A stretch of 38,370 nucleotides of DNA from JANRKT01 sp033763355. GTDB lineage: Bacteria; Bacteroidota; Bacteroidia; Chitinophagales; Chitinophagaceae. Below the pieces are notes generated by a model. The model saw only the letters and a program-made list of their open reading frames with translations. It was not told the origin of the DNA and searched no databases. Of the stretch, positions 31,921 to 38,370 are shown one piece after another (within the stretch, counting starts at the first letter, position 1; every line of letters starts with the position of its first letter). The DNA lies in assembly GCA_033763355.1 (NCBI GenBank), contig JANRKT010000147.1, forward strand, positions 1 to 38,370. The letters are read 5' to 3'. Both the position numbers and the translations under genes were made by a program.

Positions 31921-34110
31921 TTACTCAGGCAATGCAAATGCCATATACGCATCACTTGATTTTGTGCCAAGCTTGCCGCCGCCGCATGCAATAACAAGGT
32001 ATTGCTTACCATTTAATTCATACATGGCGGGTGTTGCAAAACCCGGTGCAGGCAAATCATATTCCCACAGTAATTTACCGTTGTATTTATTAAACGCCCT
32101 CATCTTCCCATCTCTTGAAGCGGCTATAAATACCAATCCGCCAGCTGTAACTACAGGGCCGCCGTAATTTTCTGTACCGGTTGGCGGGATACCTTTTGCC
32201 TTCAGTTCTTCATATTCACCTAAAGTGGTTTTCCAAACCAGTTCACCTGTATTCAGGTTAATGGCATTTAATGTGCCCCATGGCGGAGAGATAGCGGGAT
32301 AACCTTCGGGGCTTAAAAATTTTGTATAGCCTGTAAGCTTGTATGGCATAATGTGGATGCTGTCAATCTTTTTGGAAGATGCTGTATAAGGTTTGTCCTG
32401 TTCCGCTTTAAGATTAAGCACAAATGAAGCGATTGCGTTCTTATCAGCATCTGAAAGCAGTTTAAATGCAGGCATCATGCGGCGGCCGTTATTGAGCAGT
32501 TCAGCAAATTCAGGCGCTTTGTATTTTGTTTCTATACCAATAAGAGTGGGGTTATTGCCTGTTCCTTTCCTGTCAGCGCCATGGCAGCTTAGGCAATACT
32601 GGTTGTATAAACGCTGCCCTGCCATTAAGTTGTTTTCTTTTTTTGGAGATTGCATTACGTTTTCTTTCATCTGCATCACCCATGCCATTTCATTGGCATT
32701 TACATAGAGTATCCCGCTTTGCGGATCAAATGCCGGGCCTCCCCATTCTGCGCCCCCATCGTAACCGGGAAAAACAAGTGAAGGCGTTTTGCCCGGAGGT
32801 ATAAACATGTTGCCATAACGGTAACCGGCCATATCTTTTTTTAGTTTGGCAATGGAGGTGTCAGGCAAATAAGGATTGATGTCATTAAGTGTTAAAGTTT
32901 GCCTTACAAAAGGCGCAGGCTTTTTAGGGACCGGTTGCGTGGGCCATACCCTTTCTCCCGCCAGTTCACTCACGGTATCTACTTTTACTTCTTCAATGTC
33001 AAAAACAGGTTTTCCGGTTTCCCTTTCAAACACATATACCATTCCATTCTTGGTGGTTTGTGCAACAGCATCAATTTGCTTTCCCCCCTTATTAATGGTA
33101 ACCAGTGCAGGAGGTGTGGGCAAATCCTTATCCCACAAATCATGGTGCATGAACTGGAAATGCCAGATGCGTTTACCTGTTGCCGCATCCAGTGCAAGAA
33201 GGCAATTGGCAAACAGGTTAGAGCCTTTTCTTTTGCCGCCATAAAAATCATAGGCAGCAGAACCAGTAGGTGCAAATACAATCCCCCTTTTTTCATCCAA
33301 TGCAAAACCGCTCCATGTATTGGCACCGCCCATAAATTTATACGCAGTTGTATCTTCCCATGTGTCGTAACCAAACTCCCCCGGGTGTGGTATGCTGTGA
33401 AATATCCATTGCTGTTTACCTGTACGCACATCATAAGCACGGATATGGCCAGGCGCAGATGGCGGCGCTTCATCAACCCGGGTGCCAAGTATGATAAGGT
33501 CTTTATATACTACCCCCGGCGAAGTATTTACAACAAAAAGGGGTTTTACATCCCTGTCAAGCCCGTCATGCAGGTCAATGGAACCGTTATTGCCAAATGA
33601 AGCAACAGGTTTGCCGGTATTGGCATCAACAGCAAATGTGGCGGAGCCTGCAGTAAAGAAAATGCGTTTATCATCTTTGCCATCTGTCCAGTAAGCCACA
33701 CCACGGCTGTTGATCATGGCATGAAATGCCATGCGGTTGTGATCAAATGCAGTAGGGCTGTTGGGGTTGAAGACCCATTTTTCTTTACCCGTTGCGGCAT
33801 CAATAGCAAACAGTTTCATTTGGGGTGTAACACCGTACAATACCCCGTCAACCATAATGGGGTTGCATTGTATCTGTGAATGACTTGCAGTATCAACATC
33901 GCCGCTGCTGTAAGTCCACACTGGTTTTAGCTTCGATACATTGGCTGTATCCATCTGTGCAAGCGATGAATAGCGGATCATTTCTTTGCTGCCGCCGTAG
34001 TTGGTCCAGGTGGTATAACTATTTACAGCATCATTACTGTTGCAGGAAAAAAACAAACTGATGGCTGCAGGTGCAGCAATCAAATACAATGGCAGGCAAT
34101 TTTTTTTCAT
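31921..34110 (-). CDS. PQQ-dependent dehydrogenase-like lipoprotein with cytochrome c
   Basis: 729 residues. Lipoprotein signal ending LFFSC with acceptor C23, then S/D-rich residues. The PQQ beta-propeller begins near 30 (WTNYGGSKEMIRYSSLAQMD) with repeats such as DAATGKEKWVF and NLNTGELVWKTTL, and closes with GGGKLGTKSSDAYMAFALPE. A cytochrome c motif CLSCH (C506, C509, H510) with a later MMP (M545/M546) is inserted between propeller blades, as in the PQQ glucose/quinate/shikimate-type dehydrogenases of Bacteroidota. It should oxidise an alcohol or sugar at the envelope and pass electrons to the respiratory chain. No PQQ biosynthesis genes are in the window. Substrate unknown. Confidence 0.88.
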   Translation of the reverse strand: MKKNCLPLYLIAAPAAISLFFSCNSNDAVNSYTTWTNYGGSKEMIRYSSLAQMDTANVSKLKPVWTYSSGDVDTASHSQIQCNPIMVDGVLYGVTPQMKLFAIDAATGKEKWVFNPNSPTAFDHNRMAFHAMINSRGVAYWTDGKDDKRIFFTAGSATFAVDANTGKPVASFGNNGSIDLHDGLDRDVKPLFVVNTSPGVVYKDLIILGTRVDEAPPSAPGHIRAYDVRTGKQQWIFHSIPHPGEFGYDTWEDTTAYKFMGGANTWSGFALDEKRGIVFAPTGSAAYDFYGGKRKGSNLFANCLLALDAATGKRIWHFQFMHHDLWDKDLPTPPALVTINKGGKQIDAVAQTTKNGMVYVFERETGKPVFDIEEVKVDTVSELAGERVWPTQPVPKKPAPFVRQTLTLNDINPYLPDTSIAKLKKDMAGYRYGNMFIPPGKTPSLVFPGYDGGAEWGGPAFDPQSGILYVNANEMAWVMQMKENVMQSPKKENNLMAGQRLYNQYCLSCHGADRKGTGNNPTLIGIETKYKAPEFAELLNNGRRMMPAFKLLSDADKNAIASFVLNLKAEQDKPYTASSKKIDSIHIMPYKLTGYTKFLSPEGYPAISPPWGTLNAINLNTGELVWKTTLGEYEELKAKGIPPTGTENYGGPVVTAGGLVFIAASRDGKMRAFNKYNGKLLWEYDLPAPGFATPAMYELNGKQYLVIACGGGKLGTKSSDAYMAFALPE

Positions 34111-34139
34111 GGATACAATTTATTGAAAAAAGTTTAGAC

Positions 34140-34197
34140 CTCACCCCCGACCCCTCTCCTAAGGGAGAGGGGAGATTGTGAGAGCACACAATTAAAT
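34140..34197 (+). repeat. Palindromic intergenic repeat, copy 1
   Basis: CCCCTCTCC (34151-34159) pairs with GGAGAGGGG (34164-34172); the unit starts with TCACCCCCGA and runs on into GTGAGAGCACACAATTAAATG. It is a 58-bp near copy of 34280-34336. Confidence 0.85.
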
Positions 34198-34279
34198 GGG
34201 GACTTTTGCTTATGGAAAGTCAAACAAGAAGTTTAAAATGGCTGATCGTTTTTCTATAGCAGGTTGCTTCGGGTTTTAA

Positions 34280-34336
34280 CTCACCCCTGGCCCCTCTCCT
34301 CAAGGAGAGGGGAGTGTGAGAGCACACAATTGAATG
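34280..34336 (+). repeat. Palindromic intergenic repeat, copy 2
   Basis: CCCCTCTCCT (34291-34300) pairs with AGGAGAGGGG (34303-34312), followed by the same GTGAGAGCACACAATT tail as copy 1. The period is 140 bp. The hairpin could end or stabilise the mutS2 transcript on the minus strand. Confidence 0.85.
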
Positions 34337-34385
34337 AACATTTTTATTGAAAATTATAAAGGAGAAGTTTAAAAAGCCGGCAACC

Positions 34386-36506
34386 TTATTCAACCTGCTC
34401 CTGCGGCCTGTCTTGTACGGCTATAAGGTCTTTCAGTTCTACAGTTATGGGGATTGCGCCCAATTGTACAATGGCTTTTTTGCCGCGTATTTCTTTTACT
34501 ACACCCACCTGGTTATTCTTTATCATTTTGGCTTTTATGCCTTCTTTAATTTCTGTGCCTGTTTCAATGTACCTCGCATCAAACTTCTTTTTTGTTTTTT
34601 CCGCCACCTGTTTTTCCTTTTGCCCGAACAGCAAAGCCTGCATTTGCTTCATCAGTTCTTTTTTACCTTCTTTGTCTTCGGTGCGCCTCCAGTCAGCTAT
34701 AATTTGTTTCAGCTTTCTTTCCATGTCTTTCAGGTAAGCAATCCGCTCCCCGGTTATTTTGTTCTGCTGTTTTAATAATTCAACCTGCTGGCGATGACGT
34801 TCTTTGTCCATCAGCAAATTCATTTCTTTTTGCAAACGCTCATTTTCCTTCAGCAGTTTTTGCAGTTCCTTTTCTTTCTGCTCTACTTTTCGCAAATCCT
34901 GTTCTGCATGGTTCAGCATTTTATCCAGCCTGAAATGGCCTTCATCAACCAGCTTCTTTGCCTTTGCAATCAGTTTCGGGTCAAGGCCTATGCGTTCAGC
35001 AATTGAAAAAGTATAAGAACTCCCGGGCTTACCCGTCATCAGCTGGTATAATGGCTGCAGGTTATTTTCATTAAATGACATTGCGCCGTTGATGATACCG
35101 GGTGTTTTATTGGCCATCACTTTTAAATTGAGGTAATGGGTAGTTACCACGCCATAAGCATGTTTAATGGCCAGCTCTTCCATAATCACTTCTGCAAATG
35201 CGCCGCCAAGGCTGGGGTCGCTGCCGCTGCCCAGCTCATCAATAAAAAACAAAGTCCTGCCATTGGCATGTTCCATAAAATATTTCATGTTCAGCAGGTG
35301 GGAGCTGTAAGTGCTCAGTTCAAATTCCAGGCTCTGCGTATCGCCGATATGGATCATCAGTTGTTTAAAAATGCCGAATGTGGAAGAAGGATCAACAGGA
35401 ACAAGCAAACCACTCTGCACCATCATTTGCAACAGGCCAATGGTTTTCATCGCAACGGTTTTGCCCCCCGCATTGGGGCCGGAAATGACCAGTATCCGGT
35501 TCTTTTCATCAAGTGTAAGCGTTAGCGGGATAACCGGCTTGCCTGATTTGCTGTTGTAGAGGTACAACAAAGGATGATACGCTTTTACCAGGTGGATGCC
35601 GGGCCTGTCATTCAATGATGGATAATGTGCATTGAGGGCGGCGGCAAGTTTTGCCTTGCCGCAAATAAAATCATATTCGCCAAGTATATCATGGTAAGCC
35701 ATCAGCAGATCTGCATAAACAGACAACCGTTCAGTAAGTTCCTTCAGTATCCGGTACAGTTCCCTGCGTTCTTCATTTTCCAGTGCAAAAATGTCATTGT
35801 TCAGTTCAATGGTTTCTTCCGGCTCAACGTAACTTGTTTTGCGGGTATCGCTTTCGCCATGCAGTATGCCTTTAACCTGCCGTTTATGTTCGGCATAAAC
35901 TGCCACCACCCTCCTGCCGTTTAAAAATGCTTCTTCAATATCCGCAGCATAGCCAGCTTTGCTGAGTTTTTGCAGTACACGTTCAAAAATGCGGCGCAAT
36001 TCATTTCTCTTTCTGTAAAGGCCCTGGCGGATGCGCAGCAGTTCTTTAGAAGCATCATCTTTTACATTACCCTGTTCATCTATCACTTCGTCAATCAGTG
36101 CAGTTATTTTTTTCTCATAATGTGTATGGGCTATTACTTTGGCCAGCGCAGGGTAAGCGCTGCGCCTTTCCTGGCTGAACCAGCGGAAAACCTGCTGCAT
36201 GCTTTCAGCCAGCCTGCGCAACTGCACAAATTGTTCCCCGCCCAGTACAGCGCCGGGAATGCGCAGCAGTTTGAGTTCTTTTGCAAGGTTTAAAACAAAA
36301 TCGTTGGGGAAATACTGGCCCGCAAGCAGCAGGCTTTTGAATTCATGCGTTTGATGCAGTTCCAGTTCAATATACTCCCGCCGGGTATGTATGCGCAGGC
36401 CGTCAGCTTTGTTTTTACCATACTCTGTTTTGCAGTGTTCAGTAAGCAAAGCCTTTATCTTATCAAACTCCAGTTGCAATATGGCCGATTCCGGGTATAA
36501 CTTCAT
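34386..36506 (-). CDS. MutS2-family ATPase lacking the Smr domain
   Basis: 706 residues. MutS core and lever helices (1-330), Walker A GPNAGGKT (343-350), Walker B LFFIDELGSGSD (419-430), long coiled coil (about 500-600: QKEKELQKLLKENERLQKE), then a KOW-like beta segment AKMIKNNQVGVVKEIRGKKAIVQL and end at DLIAVQDRPQEQVE. Typical MutS2 is about 780-800 residues with a C-terminal Smr nuclease; that domain is absent here and the gene ends in a normal stop codon. MutS2 suppresses homologous recombination or, in Bacillus, rescues stalled ribosomes. A role in ribosome collision needing no nuclease, or a separate Smr protein, is possible. Confidence 0.9.
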   Translation of the reverse strand: MKLYPESAILQLEFDKIKALLTEHCKTEYGKNKADGLRIHTRREYIELELHQTHEFKSLLLAGQYFPNDFVLNLAKELKLLRIPGAVLGGEQFVQLRRLAESMQQVFRWFSQERRSAYPALAKVIAHTHYEKKITALIDEVIDEQGNVKDDASKELLRIRQGLYRKRNELRRIFERVLQKLSKAGYAADIEEAFLNGRRVVAVYAEHKRQVKGILHGESDTRKTSYVEPEETIELNNDIFALENEERRELYRILKELTERLSVYADLLMAYHDILGEYDFICGKAKLAAALNAHYPSLNDRPGIHLVKAYHPLLYLYNSKSGKPVIPLTLTLDEKNRILVISGPNAGGKTVAMKTIGLLQMMVQSGLLVPVDPSSTFGIFKQLMIHIGDTQSLEFELSTYSSHLLNMKYFMEHANGRTLFFIDELGSGSDPSLGGAFAEVIMEELAIKHAYGVVTTHYLNLKVMANKTPGIINGAMSFNENNLQPLYQLMTGKPGSSYTFSIAERIGLDPKLIAKAKKLVDEGHFRLDKMLNHAEQDLRKVEQKEKELQKLLKENERLQKEMNLLMDKERHRQQVELLKQQNKITGERIAYLKDMERKLKQIIADWRRTEDKEGKKELMKQMQALLFGQKEKQVAEKTKKKFDARYIETGTEIKEGIKAKMIKNNQVGVVKEIRGKKAIVQLGAIPITVELKDLIAVQDRPQEQVE

Positions 36507-36666
36507 GCCCTTTACAAAAACTTATGTGTGAGGGGCAAAAGTAATACTGATTTGGGGTTTTGGAAATAACAGCAGGCTGCGGGTGCAAAATACGAAGTAA
36601 CGAAAGCGCCGGTGAACAACACAGCTACCCCTTGCAGCAGTAACACATTTCAAATATCTTCACCCT

Positions 36667-36681
36667 GCACAGCGGCAACGC
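36667..36681 (+). repeat. Left arm of a 15-bp inverted repeat
   Basis: GCACAGCGGCAACGC here matches, in reverse complement and 14 of 15 bases, GCGTTGCCGCTGCGC at 37292-37306. The pair brackets the CPCC-like gene. Immediately inside follows ACGTTGTGCGGC (36688-36699). The remainder of 36507-36735 shows nothing else. Confidence 0.55.
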
Positions 36682-36735
36682 CGGTTACGTTGTGCGGCAT
36701 TAAAAACAAACAGCTTCCTATTCAATCTGTCTTTG

Positions 36736-37230
36736 ATGAGTTATCCTGAAAAGTTCGACAACGCAAATCTTGACAATGAACAACACCTAATTCTTGCAGG
36801 CTTTTTTCAAAGACATAAGTTGTTTGACAATTACCTTGCTGAAAACAAGATTAAGCTATACACTTTCCCTGGTTGCGGCTATCCCACATTGACTGAAAGG
36901 TGCGGCTATGAAATATGCAGCGTTTGCAACTGGGAAGACGATATCCAAGATGATGAAGAGGCTGATGAAATTTGGGGCGGACCTAATTACGAACCGTCCC
37001 TGACCGAAAACAGATTGAACATTGGAAAACAAATAAAGAAAATTGCTGAACAAACCAGCGGGAGAGTTAATACTAATCCTGCAATGGCATTAAACATTCT
37101 TTCCCGATACGACCAAAAGATTGAAGGCTTACTAGAAACCGTTCCTGATGACGCAGACATTGATCATCCTGTTTTCAAACAGTATAAAAAAGAGGGACAA
37201 GAATTGTTAAGACAACTCGTGGCAACTTAA
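36736..37230 (+). CDS. Cys-rich CPCC-like protein with broken first motif
   Basis: 164 residues from the ATG at 36736; the TTG just before it is not needed. The segment YTFPGCGYPTLTERCGYEICSVCNWEDD matches the Cys_rich_CPCC family (usual form YxCPCCGYxTL...YEICPVCFWEDD), but the first CPCC reads FPGC, so two of the usual zinc-type cysteines are lost while C-x2-C in ICSVC is kept. The extra N-terminal 35 residues (EHLILAGFFQRHKLFDNYLAENK) and the C-terminal helix region are soluble. The stop codon lies in ACTTAAC. Family role unknown; often found as lone accessory genes and in toxin or immunity neighbourhoods. Confidence 0.72.
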   Translation: MSYPEKFDNANLDNEQHLILAGFFQRHKLFDNYLAENKIKLYTFPGCGYPTLTERCGYEICSVCNWEDDIQDDEEADEIWGGPNYEPSLTENRLNIGKQIKKIAEQTSGRVNTNPAMALNILSRYDQKIEGLLETVPDDADIDHPVFKQYKKEGQELLRQLVAT

Positions 37231-37502
37231 CAAACACACAACATGCGAAAAGCAACCCGGAAGAAGTACCCTGAATGCCCTCTCAGCAGGAGCGTTGCCG
37301 CTGCGCCAGTTTTTTTGAACTGTTGCTTCATCCCCCGCCACATAAGAAGGCAGGGACGAAAATATTTAATCGTAACTAAAAATTTCATTGCTTATTCGTT
37401 CTGGTATAAAAATAGCCTGATTTTCAGAGAGGATTAATACCAGCTATTGCTTATATTAGCGAGTTAGCTGTAATTTGCTCAGAACTGAAAAGGATAAACT
37501 AA
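37231..37502 (+). other. Structured spacer with cassette-like motifs
   Basis: The spacer holds the right arm of the 15-bp inverted repeat (37292-37306), the small hairpin CAGTT...AACTG (about 37307-37322), AAGCAAC near 37249 complementary to GTTGCTT near 37322, and GTTAGCT at 37466-37472. A reading frame at 37243-37437 crosses these structures and has no protein-like features, so I do not call it. Confidence 0.4.
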
Positions 37503-38114
37503 ATGTCTTTTAAACGCAGGTGGATTTTCGCAAACACAACCGCACTGTTTGTATCCTACCTTTTCTATACTCCTATAGCTCATGGTCTCACTGGTACACA
37601 TGGCCGACACTTAACAGTCCAACAATTGATTGCACACACGGTTGCTCTTGTAGTTGTAGCACTTATTGTTTTTGTTTCACAGCGGTTTTTGCTAAAAACA
37701 TACATCAATATTTCCTGGCTAAGAATCAGCCTTTCAATAATTATATTCGTTACTTTTTTTTGGATGGGGTATTATCAGGAACTTATTCCAGATGGACCTG
37801 ATTACGATATTCTATTTGCGTATTTGATACTTGGCACAGCAATGTGGTTGGGGAAAATCCCGATTAACGGACATTGGCTGGCAACTATAATTGCTGTACT
37901 CAGCTTTCCTTTCGCAAGTTTCATTGGCGTGGTTATTCTTTTACTTACAATAACCGGTTTTCATATTAAGTTTGACGTGCAAACCGATGCCCATCACACT
38001 ATATTCTGGCTCACCGTTGGTGTTACAACAGGATTACTTGGGGGATGGATTAGTGGAATGGCTTTATGGAAAATATTGAAGAAACAAAGAGGAATTGAAG
38101 AAAACCACAGCTAA
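37503..38114 (+). CDS. Polytopic membrane protein, unknown function
   Basis: 203 residues with about six hydrophobic segments (about 7-25, 38-57, 68-87, 95-112, 121-146, 160-185) and a short charged C-terminus (KKQRGIEENHS). No family recognised. AGGA lies about 12 bp before the ATG, a clearer ribosome site than most genes here. It is preceded by GTTAGCT (37466-37472), and its stop codon falls within AGCTAAC (38110-38116), the exact reverse complement. Confidence 0.7.
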   Translation: MSFKRRWIFANTTALFVSYLFYTPIAHGLTGTHGRHLTVQQLIAHTVALVVVALIVFVSQRFLLKTYINISWLRISLSIIIFVTFFWMGYYQELIPDGPDYDILFAYLILGTAMWLGKIPINGHWLATIIAVLSFPFASFIGVVILLLTITGFHIKFDVQTDAHHTIFWLTVGVTTGLLGGWISGMALWKILKKQRGIEENHS

Positions 38115-38154
38115 CAGCGCATAACCGCAACAATACAGATACAAGTTCCCTTCC

Positions 38155-38205
38155 CCGATGAGTCACCGCCTTAGCCATGTGCACTTTGTCTGCGGGAATC
38201 ATCGG
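38155..38205 (+). other. Large hairpin with internal loop
   Basis: CCGATGA (38155-38161) pairs with TCATCGG (38199-38205), and inside an asymmetric loop CCGC (38166-38169) pairs with GCGG (38192-38195). No T-run follows. It lies between two small membrane-protein genes and could be a recombination or folding site. Bulged long stems of this kind are typical of attC sites, but the core motifs are not clear here. Confidence 0.4.
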
Positions 38206-38232
38206 TTCAAATGGGAGAAGGCTAAAAACAAC

Positions 38233-38370
38233 ATGCTTATGAATTCCAGAGCGTCAAAAATGACAAGCTACATATATCTTTTGCTTGTTCCTGTTATTGC
38301 AGCCGGACTTGGATTTGGTGTAGGACATGTAAGCTATAAGTTTTATTTGCCATTATGGTTACTGAACGCA
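38233..38370 (+). CDS. Partial membrane protein, runs off the window
   Basis: 46 residues visible from the ATG at 38233, open to the last base. After MLMNSRASKMTS comes a hydrophobic helix YIYLLLVPVIAAGLGFGVGH and then aromatic residues (VSYKFYLPLWLLNA), so it is the start of a small membrane protein. Internal ATGs (38239, 38260) could be the true start. ACAACATGC at its start recurs at 37237-37245 after the CPCC-like gene. Product unknown. Confidence 0.45.
   Translation, partial: MLMNSRASKMTSYIYLLLVPVIAAGLGFGVGHVSYKFYLPLWLLNA

Noticed and set aside
37243..37437. 64-codon frame in the right-end spacer
   Set aside because: It covers inverted-repeat and hairpin sequences and has no domain-like content; it could still be a tiny cassette gene but I cannot support it.
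1..38370. CRISPR array, prophage or insertion sequence
   Set aside because: No regularly spaced identical repeats, no transposase, integrase, capsid or terminase genes were found; the repeats seen are short degenerate arrays and palindromes.

Overview
This is about 38 kb of chromosome from a Bacteroidota, most likely of the Chitinophagaceae type. Support for this: moderate-to-low GC, genes with few clear Shine-Dalgarno sites, a hybrid of two-component 'propeller' sensor and LuxR regulator, many small secreted proteins and lipoproteins, intracellular GH57/GH63/debranching enzymes, and degenerate short repeats typical of that phylum. No phage module, transposase, integrase gene or CRISPR array is visible. 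The taxonomic call is inference from gene content only.

Layout. 1-600: a tRNA-Met(CAU) with its terminator, a tiny GIY-YIG nuclease gene starting in the terminator tail, then a degenerate second copy of the tRNA 3' half plus terminator; a related degenerate fragment lies upstream. 800-4516: plus-strand genes for a nucleoside deaminase, a small secreted beta-rich protein, a Crp/Fnr-like regulator, a SnoaL-like protein and a nitrilase-type hydrolase, with a decayed reverse-strand gene at about 1957-2380. 4513-11457: a minus-strand alpha-glucan operon read as GH57 amylase, glucose-1-dehydrogenase-like SDR, GH63-like glucosidase, glycogen debranching enzyme. 11656-16112: minus-strand thioredoxin, half-thioredoxin and Crp/Fnr genes, a secreted YHS protein, and a large PAS-GAF-PAS sigma-54 activator; a sigma-54-like promoter lies just before the thioredoxin. 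16271-18925: a YdjM-type membrane protein, a phospholipase D/cardiolipin synthase-like protein and a dodecin.

19051-24554: a plus-strand gene cluster for non-phosphorylating (oxidative) L-fucose catabolism: 2-keto-3-deoxyfuconate dehydrogenase, diketo-deoxyfuconate hydrolase, an unrecognised 136-residue protein, fuconolactonase, fucose dehydrogenase, FucP permease and a mutarotase. Two ATGA overlaps indicate translational coupling. The L-fuconate dehydratase that would complete the route is not in the window. 24637-34110: a secreted TPR protein, a secreted alpha/beta hydrolase, a small membrane protein, a LuxR response regulator with its propeller histidine kinase, and a PQQ dehydrogenase-like lipoprotein with a built-in cytochrome c motif. 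34386-36506: a MutS2-type ATPase without an Smr domain.

36500-38370: the character changes to small isolated plus-strand genes (CPCC-like protein, membrane proteins) separated by structured, GC-rich spacers with cassette-like boundary motifs; the last gene runs off the window. The most unusual items are the tRNA/GIY-YIG mini-island, repeats inserted in frame in the debranching enzyme, the half-thioredoxin next to a one-cysteine thioredoxin, the fucose dehydrogenase with Asn in place of the catalytic Lys, and the cassette-like right end.
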